The notes under the pieces: generated by a model | Database searches by the model: none | The model's input: only the letters and a program-made list of their open reading frames with translations | Told to the model about the DNA's origin: nothing | Part shown: piece after piece, positions 18,839-26,850 of the stretch | Layout of the letters: each line of letters begins with the position of its first letter | How positions within the stretch are numbered: position 1 is the first letter of the stretch | Program-made: the position numbers and the translations under genes | Origin: JBCCJA01 sp039045975 | GTDB taxonomy: Bacteria > Planctomycetota > Planctomycetia > Planctomycetales > Planctomycetaceae | Assembly (NCBI GenBank): GCA_039045975.1 | Contig: JBCCJA010000007.1 | Span: 43,545 to 107,544, forward strand | DNA length: 64,000 nucleotides | Reading direction: 5' to 3'

Positions 18839-19936
18839 ATGTGTGGTCAAAAGAAGGATCTCCGCGACGGATCGAGTCGGAGCGGTTTCACACTCGTCGA
18901 ACTGTTAGTGGTGATTTCGATCATCACGGTTTTGGTCTCGCTCCTCTTGCCGGCCGTCCAAAATACGCGGGAGGCGGCGCGCCGGACGTCGTGCCAGAAC
19001 AACATGAAGCAACTCGGTCTGGCCTTACACAATTTCCACGACACATACGGTCGGCTGCCACACCTGTGGGACTTCGGACCGGAGCAGGCGGGCGGCACGT
19101 GTCGGGACCCGCGTACGCCTCTCTCGCTGCTCCTGCCGTACATCGAACAACAATCGATTTACGACGACCTGGGCTACCCGGCCCCGCCGACGCTCTCGAT
19201 CTACATCGACGTGCCGCCGGAAGCCGAGCAGATCCCGGTGTTCGTCTGTCCGGGCGACACGATCGCTCCGGGAGCGTCCAGTACCCACACGTCTTACGCC
19301 GCGAACGCTGGCACGGCCCACTTGCCTTGGGCGTTCTTCTGTAACCCCGATACGGGGTTCTATTGCGAGTGGTTCGACGACGGGAATCCCGGCTTCGACG
19401 GAATCTACGACTACTCGAGCGGCTGCAACGTCCGCGGAGGCGGCGACAAGCTCGCCTTCCGTAACCTTACCGACGGGCTGTCGAACACGATCGCCTTTGG
19501 CGAGTCCAACGGTCAGGTTTACGACGCGGTCACCCGCGAGCCGCTGCCGACGGCGTTCGGGAAGGTGTACAACGACATCTACGCGACGCAGGCCAGTATT
19601 TTCGCCTACAATCGTCTCAATCACAAATTTTCCGGAGCTTCGGCGGTTGAACAGATTCGGGCGACGATCGATCCGTCGTACCCGTTCCACATGACAACAC
19701 AGCTGGACTACAACAGCGCTTTCCGTTCGGACCACCAGAACGGTGTGAACGTCGTGATGGCCGACGGTTCTGTCAGGTTTCTCTCGGAGGCGATCGACGG
19801 TGACCCTGTCGACGTGTTCAAGTACCCGGAGGGCAGTTCGTCGGCCTCCGCGCCGGGTCCGATAAATCACTACGCCGCCGGGGCCGTCTTCCGCTCTTTG
19901 GCATCACGAAACGACGGCGAAGTCACCGCCTTCTGA
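18839..19936 (+). CDS. DUF1559 domain protein with type IV pilin-like N-terminus
   Basis: Member of the planctomycete-expanded DUF1559 family. Residues 11-40 carry a prepilin leader and hydrophobic helix (RSGFTLVELLVVISIITVL); the cut is expected between Gly and Phe, with the +5 Glu present. The body has the family signatures REAARRTSCQNNMKQLGLALHNFHD, FVCPGD, NLTDGLSNTIAFGE and VVMADGSVRFL. A pseudopilin or surface role is assumed but not proven. GGGAG lies just before the ATG at 18839. The length, 365 residues, is usual. The prepilin peptidase at 8061-9335 is a plausible processing enzyme. Confidence 0.88.
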   Translation: MCGQKKDLRDGSSRSGFTLVELLVVISIITVLVSLLLPAVQNTREAARRTSCQNNMKQLGLALHNFHDTYGRLPHLWDFGPEQAGGTCRDPRTPLSLLLPYIEQQSIYDDLGYPAPPTLSIYIDVPPEAEQIPVFVCPGDTIAPGASSTHTSYAANAGTAHLPWAFFCNPDTGFYCEWFDDGNPGFDGIYDYSSGCNVRGGGDKLAFRNLTDGLSNTIAFGESNGQVYDAVTREPLPTAFGKVYNDIYATQASIFAYNRLNHKFSGASAVEQIRATIDPSYPFHMTTQLDYNSAFRSDHQNGVNVVMADGSVRFLSEAIDGDPVDVFKYPEGSSSASAPGPINHYAAGAVFRSLASRNDGEVTAF

Positions 19937-19945
19937 GCGAAGTTC

Positions 19946-20131
19946 ATGGAAAAAATTAAACAGTTTTCCGGGCTCCTCGTGGTGTGCGTGGCGGGTGGCA
20001 TTGTGGCGTACACGTTGTTTCAGAGTTTCGGCGGGCCGGCCCCTTCCCGGGCCGTGAAGATGGAGGATCGTGCGGACGCGATCAGGGAGTTGGAGGGCGG
20101 TTTCCGGGAACCGTCTCGGGCCGAGCCGTGA
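19946..20131 (+). CDS. small single-pass membrane protein
   Basis: A 61-residue frame begins 9 bases after the DUF1559 stop, on the same strand. It has a short basic start, one membrane span (FSGLLVVCVAGGIVAYTLFQSF) and a charged C-terminal tail that could be cytoplasmic or periplasmic. The spacing suggests cotranscription with the DUF1559 gene. No family is recognised. The upstream AGCGAAG is a weak ribosome binding site, so coding status is moderately supported. Confidence 0.5.
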   Translation: MEKIKQFSGLLVVCVAGGIVAYTLFQSFGGPAPSRAVKMEDRADAIRELEGGFREPSRAEP

Positions 20132-20157
20132 CACAGTCTCCCCGTCAAGAAATGGTG

Positions 20158-21030
20158 TCACGACTGCGGTAGATGCTTGGATTCGTCGGCCTTCTTCCGT
20201 TGATCGAATTCTTCGACGAGCTCGGCTCGGCGTTCGGCGATCCGGCGGTCGAACTCGGCGAGGGCGTCGACCGCTTTTTCTTTGCTCGTGACAAGCCCGA
20301 TGATTAGGTACTGCGTGATCGCCAGCGTGTAGCAGATCCAACCGACAATATAGTTTTCGTCCCAGCGGTACTCGACGCGGGTCAAAGGCTTTTCACCTTT
20401 TGAGTCAGTTCTTTTCGCATCGATGACGGCCGCTGCCGCCTCGAGCTTCTTCTTCTCGCGGAGTTCCGCTTCGACCTCGCCGACGACTTTGACCGTCGCG
20501 TATTTCCTGCCGGTCTCCGCGTCGAACACTTCGGGGACGAACATCGCCCCGCCAAAGACGGCCGCCATGATCGCGAAGACCGGGCTGGAACGGTTCAGGT
20601 GCTGACAGAGCAGGCCTTTGAAAAAGCCGGGCAGCTGAGGCGGGAGCCCGCACCAGCGTTTCTTCCAGTCCGGCTTGGGCGGCTTCGGCGGGGGGTGGAT
20701 GACGGCGAAGAGCTGCTGATCGGGCATCGACTCGATGACGCCGACGACGAGCATCAGCCGCAGGCCCAGCGTCAGCCACGGCCATTGGCTGTCCTGGAAC
20801 GCGTCGAAGTCTTTGAACAGCCACCACTCGACGTTCGCCGTCGCGAATAGCAGGAGGACGGCGCCGCGGAACCACTCTTCGAGGTCTTTTTCGAGCTCTT
20901 CGTCGAGATGGTTGACCCGCGCGATCCGCCGCATGACGAGCCGGAACAGGGGCACGGCGACGAGGCCGACCACGATCCTGACGAGCGGTTTCAGGATCGG
21001 CTTCAGGAACGGACGGATGAAGGCGAACAC
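20158..21030 (-). CDS. multi-pass membrane protein, putative retron effector
   Basis: A 290-residue protein of unknown family. I see about five hydrophobic segments (residues 13-33, 56-72, 86-100, 148-165, 226-247), a Pro/Lys-rich loop (113-125), and a charged, partly coiled-coil C-terminus (250-285). The GTG at 21030 has GGAGG 8 bases upstream. The gene begins 15 bases after the stop of the reverse transcriptase gene, so the two form an operon. In known two-gene retrons the ORF beside the RT is the toxic effector, and some of these are membrane proteins; by analogy this one may damage the membrane when the RT-RNA complex is disturbed. That role is inferred from position only. Confidence 0.7.
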   Translation of the reverse strand: MFAFIRPFLKPILKPLVRIVVGLVAVPLFRLVMRRIARVNHLDEELEKDLEEWFRGAVLLLFATANVEWWLFKDFDAFQDSQWPWLTLGLRLMLVVGVIESMPDQQLFAVIHPPPKPPKPDWKKRWCGLPPQLPGFFKGLLCQHLNRSSPVFAIMAAVFGGAMFVPEVFDAETGRKYATVKVVGEVEAELREKKKLEAAAAVIDAKRTDSKGEKPLTRVEYRWDENYIVGWICYTLAITQYLIIGLVTSKEKAVDALAEFDRRIAERRAELVEEFDQRKKADESKHLPQS

Positions 21031-21045
21031 GCGAAGTCCCTCCGC

Positions 21046-22383
21046 TCAGCGGGTCCAATCGATCTTGCGAAACTCCCGCAGCAATTTCTCGCCTTTTTGT
21101 CGGTTCAGCCGTGCGACGTGTGCGACGCGTCCACGGAGGTGGGCGGCGAAGTCGTCGATTCCGCCGCGATTTTGCGACGCCGGCCCGTGCCGCACGCAGT
21201 TGTGCAGGATCGCTTTGAGCCGGTCGTAATCGGCACGGCAGACGTTGACCTTCTCGTTGACGACGACCCCGGTGACGGCCAGCCGGCCGCCCTGTCTTTG
21301 GACGCGACGCTTGGCGGCCTGAACGACGAAGCCTTCGTGGCGGATCACCTCTTGGGCGAGCGGGATGAACGCCTTCAGGGACCGCAGAAAGTGGTGGTCG
21401 CCGCTGAAGGTCAGGTCGTCGGCGTAGCGGGTGTAGGTCCCGCCGAACGATCTCGCGAGGCCGGCGAGCCGGACGTCGAGGCCGTAGCAGGCGAGGTTCG
21501 CGATCGCGGGCGACGTCGGGGCGCCCTGCGGCAGGTGACGGCCGAGGTTCCAGTAACCACGGACGACCGACGCCCCGCGTCCTTCCGGCAGTACGACGTC
21601 GGGCGGCACGACCGACGTCGCCAGTCGCGTGAGCCAGATCGCGACCTCGCCCGGGTAACCGACCGAGCGGAAGATCGCATTGACGCGTCGCTGGCGGACG
21701 GACGGATAGAAGTTGGCGATGTCGAGCGAGACGACGACTTCGGCACCGACGTGGGGCTCGGCGTTCGTCACGATCGAGCGGCCGTACCGGAATCCGTGTG
21801 CGGCCGGATGAGGCGGGACGCGGTCGAGCATCTCGGCCAACAGCGTCCGCTGGACCGATTTGAGCAACGGCTTGGGCGCCTCGATCAACCGCAGGCCACC
21901 CGATTTCTTCGGCACGAAGCGGTACGTGTAATGCGACTCGGCCGCCGAGACGGGGCGGAACTTCGGGTCGGTCCGGTGGGTCAGCCAGGCCAGTCGGCCG
22001 AGGCCGACGCCGAGAAGGTCGGCCAGCTCATCGGGCGTCGAGACCGCCGGCAGGCCGAATCGGGCCAACCGCGCCGTGTCCCCGTCGCCCGATCTGTCGT
22101 GAAAAATCAGGTCGCGTCGCGAAGGGTCTCCGACGGTTTCGCCGGTACCCGGATGGCGGACAAAGAGTCGCGTATCGACCGTCGCGACCGCGAAGCGGTA
22201 CGGCCGCGTCTTGACCCAGCGGGCCTTGTCTCGCCCTTTGCGATAGGCCGATCGGGCGAGGTACCCACGCCACCGCGTGAGCCGCACCTTTTCCCGGCGG
22301 CGGCGGCGACTGCGGCTGCCCGAGCCGGACGAGCCCGACCCATCGGTCACGCCGAACAGGAGTCGGAGCAACCAGTCGAGCAC
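21046..22383 (-). CDS. retron-type reverse transcriptase
   Basis: An RNA-directed DNA polymerase of 445 residues. The RT core spans about residues 150-440. It has RLIEAPKPLLKSVQR (165-179), AHGFRYGRSI (195-204), NAEPH (207-211; the retron NAxxH motif), SLDIANFYPSV with catalytic Asp221 (219-229), LPQGAPTSPAIANLAC (284-299), YADD (320-323) and AVTG (369-372; the retron VTG motif). Together these separate it from group II intron and DGR enzymes. Unusual is a 150-residue N-terminal extension: a short hydrophobic start, an RSRRRRR patch, and a basic region. The start is GTG 22383, 39 bases after the predicted ncRNA 3' repeat. Base composition matches the genome, so no recent arrival is evident. 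Confidence 0.9.
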   Translation of the reverse strand: MLDWLLRLLFGVTDGSGSSGSGSRSRRRRREKVRLTRWRGYLARSAYRKGRDKARWVKTRPYRFAVATVDTRLFVRHPGTGETVGDPSRRDLIFHDRSGDGDTARLARFGLPAVSTPDELADLLGVGLGRLAWLTHRTDPKFRPVSAAESHYTYRFVPKKSGGLRLIEAPKPLLKSVQRTLLAEMLDRVPPHPAAHGFRYGRSIVTNAEPHVGAEVVVSLDIANFYPSVRQRRVNAIFRSVGYPGEVAIWLTRLATSVVPPDVVLPEGRGASVVRGYWNLGRHLPQGAPTSPAIANLACYGLDVRLAGLARSFGGTYTRYADDLTFSGDHHFLRSLKAFIPLAQEVIRHEGFVVQAAKRRVQRQGGRLAVTGVVVNEKVNVCRADYDRLKAILHNCVRHGPASQNRGGIDDFAAHLRGRVAHVARLNRQKGEKLLREFRKIDWTR

Positions 22384-22422
22384 GGTCGAGGCCGTCGATG
22401 CGGTGCGGAGCGGAGGACAGCG

Positions 22423-22601
22423 ACGACCCGCCGGTCACCCGACTCTTCCCGTCCTGTGCGAGAACGCAATAAACATGCTTTATTGTGTTCTCGCATGTCA
22501 GCCGCGAAGCCAGCCTTCTCCTGCCGCGGGGTAACCCCGCGGTGCCGGACAGCCGCGTATTCCTACGGGCGGTCGGCGGTCTCGGGTGACCGGTGGGTCG
22601 T
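22423..22601 (-). ncRNA. candidate retron msr-msd non-coding RNA
   Basis: Directly upstream of the RT gene, this stretch has the architecture of a retron RNA. A 20-nt inverted repeat closes it: 22582-22601 (a1-like, 5') pairs with 22423-22442 (a2-like, 3'), with one A-C mismatch. Inside, the 5' part has a perfect 8-bp GC hairpin with a TTA loop (22524-22542, msr-like). The 3' part has a 39-nt hairpin (22457-22495): 17-bp stem with one mismatch and a 5-nt loop, strikingly AT-rich for this genome (CAATAAA/TTTATTG), msd-like. Length about 179 nt. The usual priming TAGC after a1 is not clear, so the branch G cannot be placed. Confidence 0.7.
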
Positions 22602-22709
22602 GAACCGGAACGTAGCGCAGACGGACCGTCGCCACAAGGTGCGCGGGGGCGACGGACCGGACCGCCCGGCATAGGCTGCGTCCGACCGCCCGTAAAATGT
22701 CCCTGGACC

Positions 22710-23402
22710 ATGTTCGGCCAGATCCGACCGACCCCCTTCGACCTGAACTTCGAGACCTTCGGGATCCCGGTGCGGGTGCACCCGCTGTTCTGGGCGTTGC
22801 CGCTGATTATCGCGTTCCCGATGGTCGATTCGTACGGGCCGATGGTGCTCGTCGTCTCGGTCCTCGTGGTGTTCCTGTCGCTGCTGACGCACGAGTTGGG
22901 ACACGCGTTGTTACAGCGGGTGTTTGGGTTCCGGCCCCACATCGTGCTGTACATGATGGGGGGCTACGCGGCCCCGGAAGGCCGCGGGAGCATGCTGTGG
23001 TGGCATCAGGTGCTGATCATCGCGGCCGGGCCGGCGGCACAGCTGGCGTTATTCGGCGTGATGTCACTGCTGGCGGTCGGGCTGGCCGTGACAGACCGCT
23101 ATCCCGCGGCCGGTTCCCCGGCCGAGGCCGCGATGACGCTCACGCTGCTGATCAATCTGATCTGGCCGCTGATCAACCTCGTGCCGGTCTATCCGCTCGA
23201 CGGGGGCCAGATCGTCCGCTGGTTGCTGATCCGGCTGCGGCCGTGGGACGGGGTCCGCCTGTCGCTGATCGTGAGCATCGTCTCGGGTGTCGGGTTCGGC
23301 GCGTGGATGATGACGACCGGGCTGAGCTTCTTTGGGTTTCTCTTGCTCTTCTGTGCCTACCAGAGCTTTCAGGAACTGCAGGGGCCGCGGATGCGGTTCT
23401 GA
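22710..23402 (+). CDS. site-2 protease family (M50) membrane metalloprotease
   Basis: An intramembrane zinc protease of 230 residues. The zinc site HELGH (61-65, in LLTHELGHALLQRVFG) and the third ligand motif PLDGGQ (about residue 164) are both present within hydrophobic segments, so it should be active. There is no PDZ or CBS domain, and about six spans are predicted. The frame runs open upstream to 22593 across the retron RNA region; ATG 22710 (MFGQIRPTPFDLNFETFGIPVRVHP) is the natural start. The target is unknown. Transcribed divergently from the retron. Confidence 0.85.
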   Translation: MFGQIRPTPFDLNFETFGIPVRVHPLFWALPLIIAFPMVDSYGPMVLVVSVLVVFLSLLTHELGHALLQRVFGFRPHIVLYMMGGYAAPEGRGSMLWWHQVLIIAAGPAAQLALFGVMSLLAVGLAVTDRYPAAGSPAEAAMTLTLLINLIWPLINLVPVYPLDGGQIVRWLLIRLRPWDGVRLSLIVSIVSGVGFGAWMMTTGLSFFGFLLLFCAYQSFQELQGPRMRF

Positions 23403-23687
23403 CCAGCGGCCCCGGGCCCGGGGCCGAAAAACGGGTCGGGCCACAGGACCGTCGGATTCGGATCAACCGCGCGCGGCGGATCGACCGATAAGAACCGATA
23501 CATCTGGGCCGATCGGGCCCGCCGGCTCGTCTTGCGTCGCCGGACCGATTGACCTACTGACCGCCCGTCCGAGCCTTCGGACTCCCCATCCGACTGATCT
23601 GCCGCCGCACACGTTTCGCCCCTCCCGGGGCGGCCCGCCAGGGCCACGCGGCCGTCGACACGCCCGACAGACACACCAGGAACGCCC

Positions 23688-26600
23688 ATGGCCCGCGCCG
23701 TTCAGGCCGCGAAGACGCCCGCCGTCGCCAGACGGACGCGGGTCGCGACGCTGCTGGCCGCGATCGTCGCTGCGGCGGCTCCGGCGGACGCGATCGCCCA
23801 GCCGGCTTCCAGGAACGCGCGAGCCGAAATCGGGAGCCCCAGCGGACCGCAGCGGAACCGGGCCCCGTCCCGCGCCGTCGACACGTCGCCGAAGATCGAA
23901 GCCCCGCTCCGCGCCGTACGGGTCGAGGGCAATGTAACGATCCCCTCGTCCGAGATCCTTGTGTACGCGCACGCCCGCGTCGGCCGGCGGGTTTCCCAGA
24001 AACAGATCCGCGACGACCAGGCCCGCATCCTCGCGACGAAGTGGTTCTCCGACGTCCAGCCTCGCGTCGAAGCCGAAGGCGACGGCATCGCGGTCGTGTT
24101 CGTCGTGACCGAAAAGCCGATCCTCAGACGCGTCGCGTACATCGGGAACAAGAAGATCGGTGAACGGTACCTGACAGCGTTGACCGGACTTCGGCCTGGG
24201 CACGCGTACGACGTCTTGATCAACAAAGAGGCGGTCCGGCGGATCCGCCAGTACTACCAGGGACGCGGCTATCTCGACGTCGAGGTCACACTCGAGAAGG
24301 GCGGCGAGCCCGACCATCGCGAGGCGGTCTTTCGCATCGACGAGGGGTCGAAGGTCAAGGTTTACGACATCCGCTTCCGCGGGAACAAAATCGCGAGCGG
24401 GGCACGGCTCAAGACCCAGATCCAGACGCAAGAGACGTGGTTCTGGGGCCTGTTCCGCGGCGACTACGACCCGAACTCGATCGAAAACGATCTGGCGGTG
24501 CTGACCCGGTACTACCACAACCTCGGCTACTTCGACGTCGCGATCCGCGACGAGGTCGAAAAGGTCGGCGGCCGGGTGACGGTCACGTTCCACATCGAAG
24601 AGGGGCCGCGGTACGAGGTGCGGTCGGTCGAATACGCCGGCAACTTCGTCCTCAACGACGAGACGCTCTCCGCGGACCGGAAGCTCGACCCGGGAGACAC
24701 CTTCGACCGCCGCCGGCTCGACGAAGACACGACGAAAATGCGTGAGGCCTACGGCCGGCTCGGCCGGCTGTACGCGTCGGTCGAACCGGTCCCGCGGTTC
24801 ACCGAGACGCCCGGCATCGTCGACCTCGTCTACGAGATCGACGAAGACCGCGTCTATTACATCCGCAACGTGAACGTCGACATCGGCGGCGAGGCGCCGC
24901 ACACGAAGACGAACGTCGTCCGCAACACGATGCTGTTGCACCCGGGCGACCTGGCGAACCCGAAGCTGCTGCAGCGCTCACGGAGCCGCCTGGAGGGCTC
25001 GCCGGCGTTCTCGCGTCAGGCGGGCGGCGGCGTGCAGATCGACGTGCAGAAGGTCGACGACGCCCGCGTCGCCGGGGCACTCCCTTCGGTCCGGGGGCAG
25101 AGCTTTGTCGGCCCGGAACACCCGGCCGGCCATCGGCCGCGTCGCCACGGGGACGTCCACGTGACCTTCATGGTCGAACCCGACGCGGCCGAAGACCCGC
25201 GGTTCCCGGTCGGACCGGCAAGCCGCCGCCCGACGGCGAGCCGTCGGAACTTCGAGCCCGCCGGCCCGCAGATCCGCGGGCAGAACGCGTCGGTGTATCG
25301 CGACGGGAATCCCTTCGTGGCCGAAGAGATCCCGTCGCCGTTCGTGCGGCAGCCGAACCCGTTCGAGCAGCCGGCCGCACCAGCGTTCAACCGGCAAGCC
25401 AACCCCTTTGCCGCCGTCGATAACGCGGCCCGAGGGACGACGCCGCAGATCACCCGCCCGGTTCGCGGGACGGCTGGGCAGGCCGCACCGCCCGTCACGA
25501 ACGCGGCGCTGACGCGTCCGGCCCCGACGACGCCGGCCGCGGCCCCGACGGCGGCCGCACCGACAGTGACGGCCGAGGCGAATACCCAGCTGGTCGGCCG
25601 GAACCCGTACACGATCCGACAGGCCGGCGCGACGGGCCCCTTCGCCCAGGCGAACCCGCTCTTCGGTGACCAGGCCGACGACCCCGACCCGCTCGGCACT
25701 TTCGGCGGCGACCCGCCCGGCTTCGTCGACGTGAACGTCAACGCGAACGAGGGCCAGACTGGCCGGTTCATGTTCGGTGCGTCGGTCAACTCGAACGCGG
25801 GCCTGCTCGGCAACATCGTGCTCGAGGAACAGAACTTCGATCTGTTCGCGTTCCCACGGAGCTTCGGCGACATCAGCCGCGGGAACGCGTTCCGCGGCGG
25901 CGGACAGCGGTTCCGGCTCGAAGCGACGCCCGGCTCCGACGTCAGCCGCTACCTCGTGAACTGGACCGACCCGTTCTTCCTCGACTCGGTCTACTCGCTC
26001 GGCGTGAGCGGATTTTACTACACCCGGTTCTTCGAAGAGTACGACGAACAACGGCTCGGCGGCCGGATCAACGTCGGCCGGAACTGGAACCCGTACTTCT
26101 CGACCGGTTTCACGGTCCGGCTCGAGAACGTCGAACTCGACGACCCGGTCGTGCCGACGCCGGCGATCCTCGCCGAAGATCTCGGAGACAACTTCCTGTT
26201 CACGCTCGGCGTCAACGCCCGATACGACACCCGGGACTCGGCCATCAACCCGTCCGACGGCTTCCTCGGCGAGATCAGCTATGAACAGGGCCTCGCCGAC
26301 TCGGTCTACCCGCGGATCGAGGCGACCGGCACGAATTATTACACGCTCTACAGCCGCCCCGACGGGTCGGGCAAACAGATCCTGACGACCCGTGGCCAGA
26401 TCGGCTGGAGCGGCGAAGACGTCCCGTTCTTCGAACGGTTCTTCGCGGGCGGTTTTCAGACGTTCCGCGGGTTCGACTTCCGGGGCGTCGGCCCGCGTGA
26501 GTTCGGGGCCGCGATCGGCGGACGGTTCCTGCTGCTCGGCACGGTCGAATACCGGCTGCCGATCACCGCGAACGACGCCCTTTCGGCGGTCGTCTTCAGT

Positions 26601-26786
26601 GACTTCGGCACCGTCGAAGAAGACGTCGAGATCGAAACGTTCCGCGTCACCGTCGGGGCCGGGGCACGGATCCAGGTCGCGGCGCTCGGCCCCGTGCCGC
26701 TCGCGTTCGACTTCGCCGTCCCGCTGAACGACGCCGACTTCGACGACCGCGAGCTATTCAGCTTCTACGTCGGCGTGCAGCGCTGA
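23688..26786 (+). CDS. bamA: outer membrane protein assembly factor BamA
   Basis: Omp85-family protein that inserts beta-barrel proteins into the outer membrane. After a signal segment (residues 17-38) come POTRA domains (about 60-450; VEGNVTIPSSEIL, AYIGNKKIGERYL, IRFRGNKIASG, VEYAGNFVLNDE), then a 225-residue Pro/Ala/Thr-rich, low-complexity region (about 453-677) and a beta barrel (about 680-1032) with the FRGF signature (GGFQTFRGFDFRGVGPRE). At 1,032 residues it is much longer than E. coli BamA (810), mostly due to the linker. AGGA lies just before ATG 23688. Its presence shows a diderm envelope. Confidence 0.88.
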   Translation: MARAVQAAKTPAVARRTRVATLLAAIVAAAAPADAIAQPASRNARAEIGSPSGPQRNRAPSRAVDTSPKIEAPLRAVRVEGNVTIPSSEILVYAHARVGRRVSQKQIRDDQARILATKWFSDVQPRVEAEGDGIAVVFVVTEKPILRRVAYIGNKKIGERYLTALTGLRPGHAYDVLINKEAVRRIRQYYQGRGYLDVEVTLEKGGEPDHREAVFRIDEGSKVKVYDIRFRGNKIASGARLKTQIQTQETWFWGLFRGDYDPNSIENDLAVLTRYYHNLGYFDVAIRDEVEKVGGRVTVTFHIEEGPRYEVRSVEYAGNFVLNDETLSADRKLDPGDTFDRRRLDEDTTKMREAYGRLGRLYASVEPVPRFTETPGIVDLVYEIDEDRVYYIRNVNVDIGGEAPHTKTNVVRNTMLLHPGDLANPKLLQRSRSRLEGSPAFSRQAGGGVQIDVQKVDDARVAGALPSVRGQSFVGPEHPAGHRPRRHGDVHVTFMVEPDAAEDPRFPVGPASRRPTASRRNFEPAGPQIRGQNASVYRDGNPFVAEEIPSPFVRQPNPFEQPAAPAFNRQANPFAAVDNAARGTTPQITRPVRGTAGQAAPPVTNAALTRPAPTTPAAAPTAAAPTVTAEANTQLVGRNPYTIRQAGATGPFAQANPLFGDQADDPDPLGTFGGDPPGFVDVNVNANEGQTGRFMFGASVNSNAGLLGNIVLEEQNFDLFAFPRSFGDISRGNAFRGGGQRFRLEATPGSDVSRYLVNWTDPFFLDSVYSLGVSGFYYTRFFEEYDEQRLGGRINVGRNWNPYFSTGFTVRLENVELDDPVVPTPAILAEDLGDNFLFTLGVNARYDTRDSAINPSDGFLGEISYEQGLADSVYPRIEATGTNYYTLYSRPDGSGKQILTTRGQIGWSGEDVPFFERFFAGGFQTFRGFDFRGVGPREFGAAIGGRFLLLGTVEYRLPITANDALSAVVFSDFGTVEEDVEIETFRVTVGAGARIQVAALGPVPLAFDFAVPLNDADFDDRELFSFYVGVQR

Positions 26787-26787
26787 C

Positions 26788-26848
26788 GTTTAGCCGGTCC
26801 CGGTAGGTAGCGCGATGCCGACGCGCTCCCGACCGGGACCGGCTAAAC
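26788..26848. terminator. bidirectional palindromic terminator
   Basis: GTTTAGCCGGTCCCGGT (26788-26804) and its perfect complement (26832-26848) form a 17-bp stem with a 27-nt loop between the convergent bamA and the minus-strand gene at 26851. The T/A ends of the arms serve both strands. Confidence 0.65.
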
Positions 26849-26850
26849 GG

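Noticed and set aside
20127..20162. CGTGACAC/GTGTCACG inverted repeat between two convergent genes
   Set aside because: The 8-bp arms with a 20-nt loop consist largely of the two stop codons and their surroundings; too weak for a terminator call.
21046..22383. Diversity-generating retroelement or group II intron interpretation of the RT
   Set aside because: No template/variable repeat, no maturase or endonuclease domain, and the NAxxH and VTG motifs point to retrons.
26788..26848. Palindrome considered as a CRISPR repeat
   Set aside because: There is only one inverted pair and no regularly spaced direct repeats; it fits a bidirectional terminator.
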